DNA of 39,804 bases from Shumkonia mesophila (GCF_026163695.1 NZ_JAOTID010000024.1:1-39804); one strand, 5' to 3'; shown: positions 1 to 8,394, numbered from the stretch's first letter. The notes: generated by a model from the letters alone, not told the origin. Made by a program: numbers and translations.

Positions 1-79
1 CATCGGGGCCGCCCAGAAGCCCGGCTTCTCGGTCGCCGACCTGCGCAAGGCCTTCGCCGAACAGGACGACATCCACTGA
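1..79 (+). CDS. C-terminal end of an unidentified protein (partial)
   Basis: The open frame enters from the left edge and gives about 25 residues ending in AEQDDIH before a TGA at 77-79. The codons are GC-rich in the third position like the neighbours, so this is probably the tail of a real gene. The piece is too short to place in a family. It lies 115 bases upstream of the racemase-family gene on the same strand and may be the previous gene of that operon. Confidence 0.5.
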   Translation, partial: IGAAQKPGFSVADLRKAFAEQDDIH

Positions 80-194
80 GACTGCCGCGCAGGTGCGGTA
101 AATGGGAACCGCCGGGAAGATCGCGCTTCGACCGATCCGTAACCGGCGGCTCCCCGACTTCCAGAGACCTGCGTGCACATCGGAGGCAGCAGAC

Positions 195-866
195 ATGACA
201 ACCGACGGAAAGCCGACGATCGCCCTTCACCATACGGCCCCCTTCCTGGTCGACGTCTTCAAGGCCCTGTTGGCCGAAAGGCTCCCGCGGGTCGAAAACT
301 TCCACATGGTCGACGAAAGCCTGGTGAAGGAGGCGCAACGGCAAGGCGGGTTGACGCCGGAGCTTCTTCGCCGGGTTCGGATCGAGACCGAACTGGCCCG
401 CGATGCCGGGGCGGACCTGGTGCTTTACACCTGCGCGACCATCTCTCCCGCGGCCGATACGCTACGCACGGAATTCTCCATTCCCCTTCTCAAGATCGAC
501 GAGCCGGCGGCCGAGCGCGCCGTCCAGCTCGGCGAGCGGATCCTGCTGATCTGCACCAGCAAGACGGCCATCGACGGCGTCAAAAGCGTCATCGAAGACA
601 AGGCGATCGTGGCTGGCCGGCGCGTCGCCGTGACCACCCACATCGAGCACGAGGCCTACGCCATGCGCCGGAACGGCGACAAGAAGGGCCATGACCGTTG
701 CGTCGTCGAGGGCGCCATGAAGCTGCCGCGCGACTACGACGTGCTGGTCCTGGGACAGGCCTCCATGGCCCACCTCGCGCCCGAACTCGAACAGGCGCTG
801 GGCATGCCCGTCCTCGGCAACACAGCCCTGTGCATCGAGGCCATGGCCAGGCATTTCAAGGCGTGA
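195..866 (+). CDS. Asp/Glu/hydantoin racemase family protein
   Basis: The protein has 223 residues, the usual size for the Asp/Glu racemase superfamily, whose members use two cysteines for racemisation, isomerisation or decarboxylation of small acids in the cytoplasm. Both cysteines are visible: C80 in an LYTCATIS segment and C213 in GNTALCIEA near the C-terminus. The ATG at 195 is chosen because GGAGG lies a suitable distance upstream and the residues encoded before it (from 102) do not resemble the family. The gene is followed 53 bases later by a D-2-hydroxyacid dehydrogenase on the same strand, probably one transcript. The convergent TTT transporter and dehydrogenase suggest an acidic substrate. 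Whether it racemises an amino acid, a hydroxy acid or isomerises a maleate-like acid cannot be told. Confidence 0.85.
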   Translation: MTTDGKPTIALHHTAPFLVDVFKALLAERLPRVENFHMVDESLVKEAQRQGGLTPELLRRVRIETELARDAGADLVLYTCATISPAADTLRTEFSIPLLKIDEPAAERAVQLGERILLICTSKTAIDGVKSVIEDKAIVAGRRVAVTTHIEHEAYAMRRNGDKKGHDRCVVEGAMKLPRDYDVLVLGQASMAHLAPELEQALGMPVLGNTALCIEAMARHFKA

Positions 867-919
867 CCCGCCCCCCGACCGAACCGACACCCCTGTCCAC
901 CAGACCGACGGAAAGAGCC

Positions 920-1903
920 ATGTCCGCGCCCTCCTCCCACCACATCGTCTTCCTCGACCGCAAGACCATCGCCCCCGAGATCGTCGTTCGCCGCCCCGGC
1001 TTCGAGCACAACTGGCGGGAGTACGAACAGACAACGTCGGAGCAGGTCGTCGAACGAGCCCGCGAGGCCACCATCCTGATCGACAACAAGGTGCCGCTTT
1101 CCGCCGAAACGCTTGCTCGGCTCCCTCGACTGAAAATGATCGCGGTGGCGGCCACCGGCACCGACTGCATCGACAAGGCTTACTGCGCCGGGCATGGGGT
1201 CGTCATTTCCAACATCCGCAACTACGCAACCTCGACGGTTCCCGAGCACACCTTTGCGCTGATCCTGGCCCTCAAGCGCAGCCTGATCGGCTACCGCCAG
1301 GATGTCATCGCCGGAGAGTGGCAGCGCTCTGGACAGTTCTGTTTCTTCAGCCATCCGATCAGCGGACTGGCTGGCAACATGCTGGGCATCATCGGCGAGG
1401 GCTCGATCGGCCAGTCGGTGGCGGACATCGGCAAGGCGTTCGGCATGAAACCGCTGTTCGCCGCGCACAAGGGCGTCTCCGGCCTCGGGCCGCTCTACAC
1501 GCCGTTCGACGAGGTGATCGAGACGGCCGACGTCATCACCCTGCACTGCCCACTGCTGCCGCAGACGGCGAACACCATCGCCATGCCCGAGTTCCGGCGC
1601 ATGAAACGATCGGCCATCGTCATCAACACGGCGCGCGGCGGCCTCGTCAACGAGGCCGACCTTGCGACGGCCCTGCGCGAGGGGCTGATCGCCGGCGCCG
1701 GATTCGACGTGGTGACGCCGCCGGAACCGCCCGCCGACAACAACCCGCTCCTCGCGTTGCTCGACCTGCCCAACTTCATCCTGACGCCGCACGTCGCCTG
1801 GGCCAGCCGCGAGGCCCAGCAGGCCCTGGCCGACCAACTCATCGGCAACATCGAAGCCTTCGTCGCAGGCCGCCCGCGAAACGTCGTCAGCGGCGCCTTC
1901 TGA
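920..1903 (+). CDS. D-isomer-specific 2-hydroxyacid dehydrogenase (glycerate dehydrogenase/hydroxypyruvate reductase-like)
   Basis: This 327-residue protein has the full layout of the NAD(P)-dependent D-2-hydroxyacid dehydrogenases. The split catalytic domain flanks a Rossmann domain with GEGSIG at residues 159-164. The catalytic set is R239 in NTARGG, an acidic residue in the TPPEPP segment (about 269) and H291 in TPHVAW. The family interconverts 2-oxo acids and D-2-hydroxy acids in the cytoplasm. ATG 920 is preferred over the much longer open frame from 698 because the extension overlaps the racemase gene, and GGAAAGAG stands just before this ATG. It is probably co-transcribed with the upstream racemase-family gene. 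Glycerate/hydroxypyruvate is the nearest substrate guess, but substrates in this family are poorly predicted by sequence. Confidence 0.9.
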   Translation: MSAPSSHHIVFLDRKTIAPEIVVRRPGFEHNWREYEQTTSEQVVERAREATILIDNKVPLSAETLARLPRLKMIAVAATGTDCIDKAYCAGHGVVISNIRNYATSTVPEHTFALILALKRSLIGYRQDVIAGEWQRSGQFCFFSHPISGLAGNMLGIIGEGSIGQSVADIGKAFGMKPLFAAHKGVSGLGPLYTPFDEVIETADVITLHCPLLPQTANTIAMPEFRRMKRSAIVINTARGGLVNEADLATALREGLIAGAGFDVVTPPEPPADNNPLLALLDLPNFILTPHVAWASREAQQALADQLIGNIEAFVAGRPRNVVSGAF

Positions 1904-1913
1904 CGGCGCCGCT
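1889..1913. terminator. Perfect 9-bp hairpin over a stop codon, between convergent genes
   Basis: AGCGGCGCC (1889-1897) and GGCGCCGCT (1905-1913) are perfect inverted repeats with a 7-base loop that contains the TGA of the dehydrogenase gene. The converging gene on - ends at 1929. No T-run follows on either side, so it may be a bidirectional transcript-end or mRNA-stabilising structure rather than a classical intrinsic terminator. Confidence 0.45.
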
Positions 1914-1928
1914 CAAGGCCGCCGGGAT

Positions 1929-3002
1929 CTACAGTCCGGCCGTCGACACCCGGGCCGCCACGGCCTGCGAGAAGGCCCGCGTTCCGGCGGCCCCACCGAG
2001 GTCGCCGGTGCGCGACGCCGGCGCGCCCGTGAGGATGTCGTCGAGGGCGCGCTGGACGGACTTGCCTGCCGCCACCAACTCGGAACGCTGGCTTCGCTCG
2101 CCCAGCCATTCCAGAAGCATCGCGCACGAGGCGATGAGGCCGCTCGGGTTGGCGCAGTCCTTGCCCGCAATGTCGGGGGCGGAACCGTGGCCGGCATTGG
2201 CCGCCGCGTGATCCTTTCCGACGTTCAACGCGCCGGCCAATCCCAACCCCCCCGCCATCGCGGCGCCGAGGTTGGAGAGGATGTCGCCGAACATATTGGT
2301 GATGACGATGACGTCGAACTGCGCGGGCCGCGAGTAGATCGACGCCGCGAAAGCATCGACGTCCATCTCGCCGAACTCGATGTCGGGGCATTGCGCGGCG
2401 ATCTTGCGGGCCTCGCCCATGAACAGCCCGTCGGTCAGCTTCAGTACATGTTCCTTGCCGATGGCCGTCACCTTGCGACGGCGCTTGGCAGCAAGCTGGA
2501 AGGCGTACTCGGCGACCCGGCGCGATCCCTGCGCCGTGATCTTACGCACCGACAGGGCGACGTCCGGCGTCGGCATAAACTCGCCGCAGCCGGCGAACAT
2601 GGTGCGGTCGGAATAGAACCCTTCCGTGTTCTCGCGCACGAACACGAGATCCAGCCCCGGCCGCGCGTCGGGGATGCCGTGGCGCGCCTTGAAGGGCCGG
2701 ACGTTGGCGAACAGGTCGAGGCGCTTGCGAATGGTCGCCGGAACGTTGATGCCGCCGTCGGCGATGGAAGGATAGTTGGTGATGCCGGCAGGCCCCATGA
2801 TCACGCCGTCGGCTGCCAGCGCTTCCTGAACCACCGACTCCGGCATGGTCGTCCCGGAGTTCCGGTGGCTCGCCATCCCGACCTCCCTGGTGACGATCTC
2901 GAGGCCCAGGTTGAACAGGCTGTTCGCCGAATCGACGGACAGCAGGGCACCCGCCGTGATTTCCGGTCCAATGTCATCGCCGGGAAGAGACAGTATTTTC
3001 AT
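1929..3002 (-). CDS. Isocitrate/isopropylmalate/tartrate dehydrogenase family protein
   Basis: The protein has 357 residues and belongs to the metal- and NAD(P)-dependent decarboxylating beta-hydroxyacid dehydrogenases (isocitrate, 3-isopropylmalate, homoisocitrate, tartrate and D-malate dehydrogenases). It starts with the family's LPGDDIGPEI. It has substrate-binding arginines in RKRLDLFANVRP, a VRENTEGFY segment, the metal-binding aspartates in TNMFGDILSNLG, and HGSAPDIAG of the cofactor loop. ATG 3002 is used rather than TTG 3026 because the protein begins naturally at MKILSLPGDD and GAAGG lies upstream. It is the last gene after a TTT transporter on the same strand, separated by a 12-bp hairpin, so it probably oxidises the imported acid. 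Tartrate or D-malate is more likely than leucine biosynthesis given the transporter, but this is inference. Confidence 0.88.
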   Translation of the reverse strand: MKILSLPGDDIGPEITAGALLSVDSANSLFNLGLEIVTREVGMASHRNSGTTMPESVVQEALAADGVIMGPAGITNYPSIADGGINVPATIRKRLDLFANVRPFKARHGIPDARPGLDLVFVRENTEGFYSDRTMFAGCGEFMPTPDVALSVRKITAQGSRRVAEYAFQLAAKRRRKVTAIGKEHVLKLTDGLFMGEARKIAAQCPDIEFGEMDVDAFAASIYSRPAQFDVIVITNMFGDILSNLGAAMAGGLGLAGALNVGKDHAAANAGHGSAPDIAGKDCANPSGLIASCAMLLEWLGERSQRSELVAAGKSVQRALDDILTGAPASRTGDLGGAAGTRAFSQAVAARVSTAGL

Positions 3003-3051
3003 GTTGGCAGCCTTCGCTTGCAGCAATTGTCTTGAGGGGCATGGGGAAACA

Positions 3052-3080
3052 GATCCTCCGGCGCCACGCGCCGGAGGATC
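3052..3080 (-). terminator. Perfect 12-bp hairpin after the TTT large permease gene
   Basis: GATCCTCCGGCG (3052-3063) pairs perfectly with CGCCGGAGGATC (3069-3080) around a 5-base loop. On the - strand it lies just after the permease stop (3091) and is followed by TGTTT, a weak T-tract. It could terminate or attenuate transcription before the dehydrogenase gene, or protect the 3' end of the transporter mRNA. Confidence 0.5.
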
Positions 3081-3090
3081 GAAGGGCCGG

Positions 3091-4587
3091 TCATTCGGCG
3101 GTCTGGATTTTCCTGATGCTTATCCACTTCTTCACGTGGGGAACCATCATTGCCCCAAAGGCAAGCAGGAAGATCGGTCCGGCGATCGGTCGCAGGAACA
3201 GTTCCAACCAGTCTCCGCCCGCGATGATCATCATCTTTCGGATGTTCGCCTCGATCAGCTCGCCCAGCACCAGGCCCAGCACCAAACCGGCGATGTTGAA
3301 GCCGTACTTCTTCATGAAGAAGCCCACCACTCCTGCCAGCAGCATGATCCAGGCGTTCATCATGTCTGTGCCCAGGGCAAAAGAACCGATGAAGCATAGC
3401 AAGAGGATCGTCGGCCCCTGCAGGAAGTACGGGAAGCGGGAGACCTGAGCGAAAATCCGTACGCCGTAGATGCCGCCCCAGAACAGCATGATATTGGCGA
3501 TGATCATCGAGATGAAGACGGCGTAAAGCAGCGTCGGTTGGCTGATGAAAAGCAGCGGGCCCGGCCGCATGCCATGCACGATAAAAGCCCCTAGGATGAC
3601 GGCCGTGGTGCCGCTGCCGGGAATGCCGAGGGTGAGGGTGGGAACCAGCGCACCGCCGGTCGACGCGTTGTTGGCGGTCTCCGGGGCAACGACCCCCTCC
3701 GGCATGCCGGTTCCGAACTTTTCACTTTGCTCCGAAGAGCGGACCGCCTCGCTGTAGGCCAGAACCGAGGCGATGGTGCCGCCCGTCCCCGGCAGGACAC
3801 CGACTACCATGCCGATCACGGCGGACTTGAGGATCACCCACTTGTAGCGAAGGAACTCGACCCAGGTCATGAACTCGACCTTGACCTTCTTGGTCATCGA
3901 CAGGTCGTGCCGCTGAATCTTTTCCATGGCCTGCATGAAGACCTCGGAAAGGGCGAAGGCGCCGATCATCACCGGGATAAAGTGGATGCCATTGACGAAT
4001 TCGGCCGATCCGAAGTTGAAGCGGGTGATGCCCGTGATCTCGTCGGTCCCAAAGGTCGCGAGTACGAGGCCCAGCACCCCGCTGATCAGGGTCTTCAACT
4101 GCGATCCGCTGCCCAAACCGGCGATCGCCGTCATGCCGAGGATGCCGAGGGCGACGTATTCGGCCGGGCCGAATTCCAGCGCCACCTTTGAAAGCGGCAC
4201 CACCAGGATGACCATCATCGTTGCGCTGAAGAGGCCGCCCATGATCGAGGCGCTTGTGGCCAAGCCAAGGGCCTTGCCACCCTTGCCCTGTTTGTGCATC
4301 GGGTGGCCATCCAGCACGGTCATGACCGACTCCGGCGTTCCCGGCGTGGCGAACAGGATCGACGTGACCGAACCGCCGAACGTCGAGCCGCAGAAGTTGG
4401 AAACCAGCAGGATGATCGCCGGAATTCCGTCCATCTGGTAGGTGAAGGGCAGCAGCAGCACGACGCCCATCGCCGAACTGATCCCCGGCAGCGCGCCGAA
4501 CAGAATGCCGCTGGCGCAACCCAGGAAGGCGAACATGAGGTTGGTTGGCGCAAGGCCGCTCAGCAGCCCCTGGATAATTGCGTCCAC
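3091..4587 (-). CDS. Tripartite tricarboxylate transporter large permease (TctA family)
   Basis: At 498 residues with about 10-12 hydrophobic segments, this matches the TctA large membrane subunit of TTT secondary importers. The family signature near residues 20-100 is present: a GALPGISSAMG loop, a GGSVTSILFATPGTPES segment and a second glycine-rich LPGTGG repeat in the middle. The subunit forms the cation-coupled translocation pore and works with the small TctB subunit and a periplasmic receptor. The start is GTG at 4587, preceded by GGGAG. The TctB gene ends only 11 bases upstream, and the receptor gene lies before that. The substrate is not readable from the permease; the linked dehydrogenase suggests a hydroxy di- or tricarboxylate. 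Confidence 0.93.
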   Translation of the reverse strand: MDAIIQGLLSGLAPTNLMFAFLGCASGILFGALPGISSAMGVVLLLPFTYQMDGIPAIILLVSNFCGSTFGGSVTSILFATPGTPESVMTVLDGHPMHKQGKGGKALGLATSASIMGGLFSATMMVILVVPLSKVALEFGPAEYVALGILGMTAIAGLGSGSQLKTLISGVLGLVLATFGTDEITGITRFNFGSAEFVNGIHFIPVMIGAFALSEVFMQAMEKIQRHDLSMTKKVKVEFMTWVEFLRYKWVILKSAVIGMVVGVLPGTGGTIASVLAYSEAVRSSEQSEKFGTGMPEGVVAPETANNASTGGALVPTLTLGIPGSGTTAVILGAFIVHGMRPGPLLFISQPTLLYAVFISMIIANIMLFWGGIYGVRIFAQVSRFPYFLQGPTILLLCFIGSFALGTDMMNAWIMLLAGVVGFFMKKYGFNIAGLVLGLVLGELIEANIRKMMIIAGGDWLELFLRPIAGPIFLLAFGAMMVPHVKKWISIRKIQTAE

Positions 4588-4598
4588 AGCCGTTCTCC

Positions 4599-5111
4599 CT
4601 AATAGAAATAGAAGCTGAAGAGCCGCATCAGCCCCATACCGCGGGGGAGAGGCACTTCCATGAGACGCCCGAAGATGACCGCGAACACCGGACTAGCGAG
4701 GAACGAAGCCGCAATCAGGATCCACAGCTTCCGCGCCCCGAGCTGATACATGAATCCAAATACCAGCACCGGCACGGCACCGAGAAAACCGACTACGGTG
4801 ATAGCCAGCAGGAAGGCCACGAAAATGGCCGTCGACAGGCTCAGGCTCTTCACCTCGGTCAAGCTCACTTTTCCCTTTCCGCCGGGTCCGCGGAGGTTTT
4901 TGCGCACGACTGAGATGGCGGAAGCCGCCGTCATAACCATGCCCAATCCCAGCAGGAGCTGCGGCCACCATGCCGCCCCCAGGTTTCCGCCGATGTTCAA
5001 AACTGGGAAAGTCCGCGATTCCTGAAACAGCACCACCATGACCACAAAGATCAGGGCATGGATGGTCAGTTCTTCGACCAGCGTTCTTTTGGAGGATTTT
5101 TCGGCCACCAT
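4599..5111 (-). CDS. Tripartite tricarboxylate transporter small subunit (TctB family)
   Basis: The 170-residue protein has four predicted membrane segments (about residues 15-30, 42-62, 85-110 and 125-150), the usual TctB form. It begins MVAEKSSKR and ends in an aromatic tail. TctB is poorly conserved in sequence, so the call rests on length, hydrophobicity and position between a TctC-type receptor and a TctA permease. The ATG at 5111 has a GGAG about 11 bases upstream. The gap to the receptor gene holds a strong hairpin (5139-5169). Confidence 0.88.
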   Translation of the reverse strand: MVAEKSSKRTLVEELTIHALIFVVMVVLFQESRTFPVLNIGGNLGAAWWPQLLLGLGMVMTAASAISVVRKNLRGPGGKGKVSLTEVKSLSLSTAIFVAFLLAITVVGFLGAVPVLVFGFMYQLGARKLWILIAASFLASPVFAVIFGRLMEVPLPRGMGLMRLFSFYFY

Positions 5112-5138
5112 TTTGGAAGCAACTCCGGCAAGTGAAGA

Positions 5139-5169
5139 CCGCTACCCGGCTGCGCGAACCGGGCAGCGG
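5139..5169 (-). other. Intercistronic hairpin between TctC-type receptor and TctB genes
   Basis: CCGCTACCCGG (5139-5149) and CCGGGCAGCGG (5159-5169) pair at 10 of 11 positions with a 9-base loop. On the - strand it directly follows the receptor gene and precedes the membrane-subunit genes. Such structures often stabilise the upstream receptor mRNA and lower expression of the permeases. No T-run is present, which argues against a full terminator. Confidence 0.5.
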
Positions 5170-5182
5170 CCGTCACGGAATG

Positions 5183-6160
5183 TTATTGGATGCGCCCGAG
5201 TTGGGTGAAGACCTTGGCGAACCTTGCCACGCTCTCCTCCCACAGTTTGGCAAACTGCTTGCTGTCCATCCAGCCGGGGATCACGTCAAGCGCATTCTCC
5301 TTGGCCCATTTCTGGTATTCGGGGGAATCGTAGATCTTCTTGAAGGCGACTTGGAGCCGGTCGATCGCCTCCTGCGGGGTGCCCTTCTTGACGGCAAAGC
5401 CGCGCCAGGTACCCATGCCGTCCCACCCCTTCAGACCGATTTCGCCAGCCGCCGTGGCGTTCTTGAGCTCCGGCGTTTTCAGACGTTCATCAGCAAAGAC
5501 GACAAGGGGAATGATGTTGCCGGATTTCATCATGTCTCCGACGGCGCTTGCCTCCTCGTACATGAGGTCGACGTGGCCAGCAATGACCGAGGCCATCCGT
5601 TCGCCGCCGGAGTCAGACGGCACGACGGCCAGCTTGATCCCGGCGAGATCGGCGAAGTAGCCGACGCCGGCGTCGTCCACGCCGCCCGGCGAGGCGATGG
5701 TCACGGTCACCTTTCCCGGATTCTTCTTGGCGAAGTCGATCATTTCCTGAATGGTCTTGAAGCGGCCCTTGCCGCCGGTCCACAGGATGCCGGTATCCTT
5801 CTGCAGGTTTGCCACCGGCACGAAGGCCTCGCTGAACTTGAACGGCATCTTCTTGAAAACGTCGGCGATCAGGCCGGACGGACTCTCGCAGTGAATGAGG
5901 TAGCCGTCGGCCGGCGCATTGTTCGCATAGATGATGCCCTTGGTGTGGGCGCCACCGGGGACGTTCGTCACCCGGATCGAAACACCCAGATCTTTCTCGA
6001 GCCAGGGTTGGATCAGGCGGACCATCGTATCCTGCCCGCCGCCCGCTCCCGACGGCACGACGATTTCGATCGCCCGATTCGGATAGGGCTTCTCCGCCTG
6101 GACGGCGCCCGAAGCCATGACCAGGGCGGTCGTGACACACAATGCCTTGAGCAACTTCAT
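5183..6160 (-). CDS. Tripartite tricarboxylate transporter substrate-binding protein (TctC/Bug family)
   Basis: This 325-residue exported receptor starts with a Sec signal peptide (MKLL, hydrophobic core, cleavage after about VQA at residues 20-22). The mature part opens with PYPNRAIEIVVP and SGAGGGQDTMVR, the ligand-cradling loop of Bug proteins, and carries the NAPADGY motif near residue 80. These proteins catch carboxylates in the periplasm and hand them to TctA/TctB. The ATG at 6160 has a strong GGAGG. It is the first gene of a four-gene - strand operon ending with a decarboxylating dehydrogenase. Bug proteins also bind amino acids, nicotinate and aromatic acids, so the ligand is open. 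Confidence 0.93.
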   Translation of the reverse strand: MKLLKALCVTTALVMASGAVQAEKPYPNRAIEIVVPSGAGGGQDTMVRLIQPWLEKDLGVSIRVTNVPGGAHTKGIIYANNAPADGYLIHCESPSGLIADVFKKMPFKFSEAFVPVANLQKDTGILWTGGKGRFKTIQEMIDFAKKNPGKVTVTIASPGGVDDAGVGYFADLAGIKLAVVPSDSGGERMASVIAGHVDLMYEEASAVGDMMKSGNIIPLVVFADERLKTPELKNATAAGEIGLKGWDGMGTWRGFAVKKGTPQEAIDRLQVAFKKIYDSPEYQKWAKENALDVIPGWMDSKQFAKLWEESVARFAKVFTQLGRIQ

Positions 6161-6625
6161 CGCATTACCTCCACAGAGTGAAATCCAACCAAGCCAGTGC
6201 TTCTCGTGCCGGTCTGGCTCAGATCACAACAAAGCCGGATCGCTTCATCGGTTGGTTTCCCGCACCGAAACACCCTTTGACGGGATGATTGCGGTCCCTC
6301 GCCTGTTCCCACGTTCGTTCTTATCAGTCAATTTTTACTGCAAAAAATCCAATCTTGTCAAAAGGAATCATGCCCCAGCGATGCCCAGGTCGACGCTCGT
6401 CCGCTGAACCGATGTGACATATGCAATTAGCGATTTGTTATTGAATGATTATTCTAGACTGAGCAAATGCCATCTCCGCTACATTCTCGTAGGTTTCCGC
6501 TTCGGCAGGCGGGTGGGTCGTTGAGGAAAAAAACGATACAAAGTGGATTTTTGTATTTTGTCCGACATCCTGACCGGGGGCGGCAAAAATGCGCCCCTGT
6601 ACGAACCCGCTTCGCGGGAGGGATG
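6161..6625. other. Gene-free, AT-rich region upstream of the TTT operon
   Basis: No supported coding frame occurs here. It contains the candidate promoter at 6332-6361, an AT-rich tract around 6410-6480, and a 7-bp inverted repeat ATACAAA (6536-6542) and TTTGTAT (6550-6556) with a 7-base spacer that looks like a GntR-type or similar operator half-site pair. The open frame running from 6467 into the transposase remnant has no transposase-like residues before about 6623, so its first part is probably chance. Confidence 0.5.
6332..6361 (-). promoter_or_regulatory. Candidate sigma-70 promoter for the first TTT operon
   Basis: Reading on the - strand, TTGACA (6356-6361) is a perfect -35 box. An 18-base spacer separates it from TAAAAA (6332-6337), which matches four of six -10 positions. 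The surrounding 6320-6480 is AT-rich compared with the genes. Transcription would start near 6325 and give a leader of about 165 bases before the receptor gene. Confidence 0.35.
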
Positions 6626-7117
6626 CGCTACCGGTCGCGACGGCCGGACGACGGCGAGATCCGGACGCGGCTGCGGGAGTTATCGCGGCAGCAGCGGCGG
6701 TTCGGTTACAGGCGCCTTCATCTTTTGCTGGTGCGGGAAGGCCTCATCATGAACCAGAAGAAGCTGCGGCGGCTCTACGCCGAGGAAAAGCTCCAGGCCC
6801 GGCGCCGGGGCGGCCGCAAGAGGGCCTTGGGCACCCGGGCGCCGATGATGCTTCCGCGGGGGCCGAACCAGCGCTGGTCGCTCGACTTCGTGGCCGATAC
6901 CTTTGCCAATGGGCGGCGCTTTCGCATCCTCACGGTGGTTGACGACTTCACCCGGGAATGCCTGGCGCTGGTGGCCGAAACCTCGCTGTCTGGGATCCGC
7001 GTCGCCCGTGAACTGGATGCCTTGATCATCGGCCGTGGCAAGCCGCTGATGATGGTCAGCAACAACGGCACGGAACCGACCAGCATGACGATCCTGCGCT
7101 GGTCCCAGGACCGCCCC
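6626..7117 (+). pseudogene. Decayed IS3-family transposase (OrfB) remnant
   Basis: The frame encodes a clear IS3-type OrfB segment: RYRSRRPDDGEIRTRLREL and QQRRFGYRRLHLLL of the HTH_21-like region, then NQRWSLDFVADTF holding the first catalytic D of the rve core, and VVDDFTRECL. Three defects show it is dead. The N-terminal half, including OrfA, is missing. The second catalytic aspartate is replaced, since the conserved SDNGTE reads SNNGTE. Homology stops abruptly after ILRWSQDR, so the final catalytic E region is gone. No terminal inverted repeats could be recognised. It lies between two oppositely organised catabolic modules and marks an old insertion or recombination point. Confidence 0.85.
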
Positions 7118-7372
7118 TATGCGGAGCGGGCAACCGGTTGGCAGGGAAACGACAAAGAGCTTGCTGGCCGAGGCTTTTCGATGAAACCTCCCTCAATGTT
7201 GTCGACGTAGGCTGCCAGCCGGGTCTCCACCCCTTGCTACCTTGAGACCGAAGGCCACATTCCGGCCACTTGCCGTAGCCCAGGTGCCAGCCGGCCATTG
7301 CACAGATCTTCGATCGTCCAGCACGATCAGTTGCTCGGGGTGAACAACCGCGCCAATCCCCGACTTAGATGT
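7118..7372. other. Non-coding scar between the transposase remnant and the lyase gene
   Basis: No gene is supported. The transposase frame runs on to 7210 but without family resemblance. On the - strand a short frame around 7130-7240 (ETRLAAYVDN followed by IEGGFIEK) reads like protein but could not be assigned and is closed by stops. It may be debris of another gene broken by the insertion. Confidence 0.4.
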
Positions 7373-8275
7373 TCAAGACACCTGTCGCGATTCTTCGATC
7401 AACCCGTCAGCAAGGGCGGCAAAAGTGTCGTGGTAGATGGGGTCGACTGCGGTAAATGGCGCACGGCAATATGGCGAGCCGATGATCCCCATACGGTGGA
7501 GTATGAATTTGATCCCGGGGAAAACGCCGGCCTCGACCAGCACATCGATGATCGCGTTGCATCGCGATTGAACTTGCAGCGCTTCCTCGTTCCTTCCTTC
7601 CTTGAACAAAGCCCACAGTTTCTTATAGCGCCAACCCATCATGTTAAAGGTGCTGCCGATGGCTCCCTGGGCGCCGGACGCGATCCCCGCCAGGAAACAT
7701 TCGTCGTAACCGTTCAGCAACAGGGTGTCCGGAAACAGGCGATGAATCCGTTCCATCTGGTACATATCCACGACCGTCTGTTTGACGCCGATGACGTTTC
7801 GGATGGAAAGCAGTTCACCAAGGTCTTTCAGCGTGAACTTCACCCCGCTCATCGCGGGAATATTGTAGACGATCAGCGGCACGCCACAGGCGGCCCCGAC
7901 GATTTCGCTGTAATACGTGAATATGCCCTTCTTGCTGTGAGGGTAGTAAACTGGTGGAATCGCCGAAACGGCGACATAGCCTTCCTCGGCGCAGACCCTG
8001 GCCAGCCTTTTGCTTTCCTTGGTGCCCAACGCCCCGACATGGCCTATGACCGGCGCCTTTCCCCGGCATTCGCCGGCGACGAGGCGAAGAACCTCCTCCC
8101 TCTCCTCCGGGGTTTGCAACAGGGACTCCCCCGTGGAGCCCCCCACGTAGATTCCGTCCACACCATGGGAAAGGATGAAATTTACGAGGCTCTTCAGCCC
8201 GTTCGCGTCGATCGCATCGTCTTCCGTGTAGGGCGTGGCCAAGGCCGCGTAAAGTCCCGACAGATTTTTCATCAT
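7373..8275 (-). CDS. nanA: N-acetylneuraminate lyase-type class I aldolase (DapA/NanA superfamily)
   Basis: The 300-residue TIM-barrel protein follows E. coli NanA closely, even in numbering. It has GGSTGE (45-50), the catalytic Y137 in VYNIPAMSG, the Schiff-base K165 in GVKQT, then YQMERI, LNGYDE and IGSTFNMMGWRY, a set typical of sialic acid lyases rather than DapA. The expected reaction is reversible cleavage of a nonulosonic or similar 2-keto-3-deoxy acid into pyruvate and a sugar aldehyde. Two ATGs overlap at 8272-8275; the RBS is weak (AGAGAG). It is the last gene of the - strand cluster, after an SDR dehydrogenase. The neighbours are not the usual nanE/nanK set, so the true substrate may be another keto-deoxy sugar acid. 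Confidence 0.85.
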   Translation of the reverse strand: MMKNLSGLYAALATPYTEDDAIDANGLKSLVNFILSHGVDGIYVGGSTGESLLQTPEEREEVLRLVAGECRGKAPVIGHVGALGTKESKRLARVCAEEGYVAVSAIPPVYYPHSKKGIFTYYSEIVGAACGVPLIVYNIPAMSGVKFTLKDLGELLSIRNVIGVKQTVVDMYQMERIHRLFPDTLLLNGYDECFLAGIASGAQGAIGSTFNMMGWRYKKLWALFKEGRNEEALQVQSRCNAIIDVLVEAGVFPGIKFILHRMGIIGSPYCRAPFTAVDPIYHDTFAALADGLIEESRQVS

Positions 8276-8394
8276 TGCTCTCTAGAAGCCCGTCCTCGAT
8301 TGCACGGAAAAAGCCGAACGGCGAAGCAAACGGAAGCGAGCAGCGCGCCGAAACCACGCGGAAGCCCTGCCCGCCTCCTTCCCGAGGCTGTCCC

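Noticed and set aside
734-1837. A 367-codon open frame on - opposite the D-2-hydroxyacid dehydrogenase
   Set aside because: The + strand protein has all catalytic motifs; the antisense frame resembles nothing.
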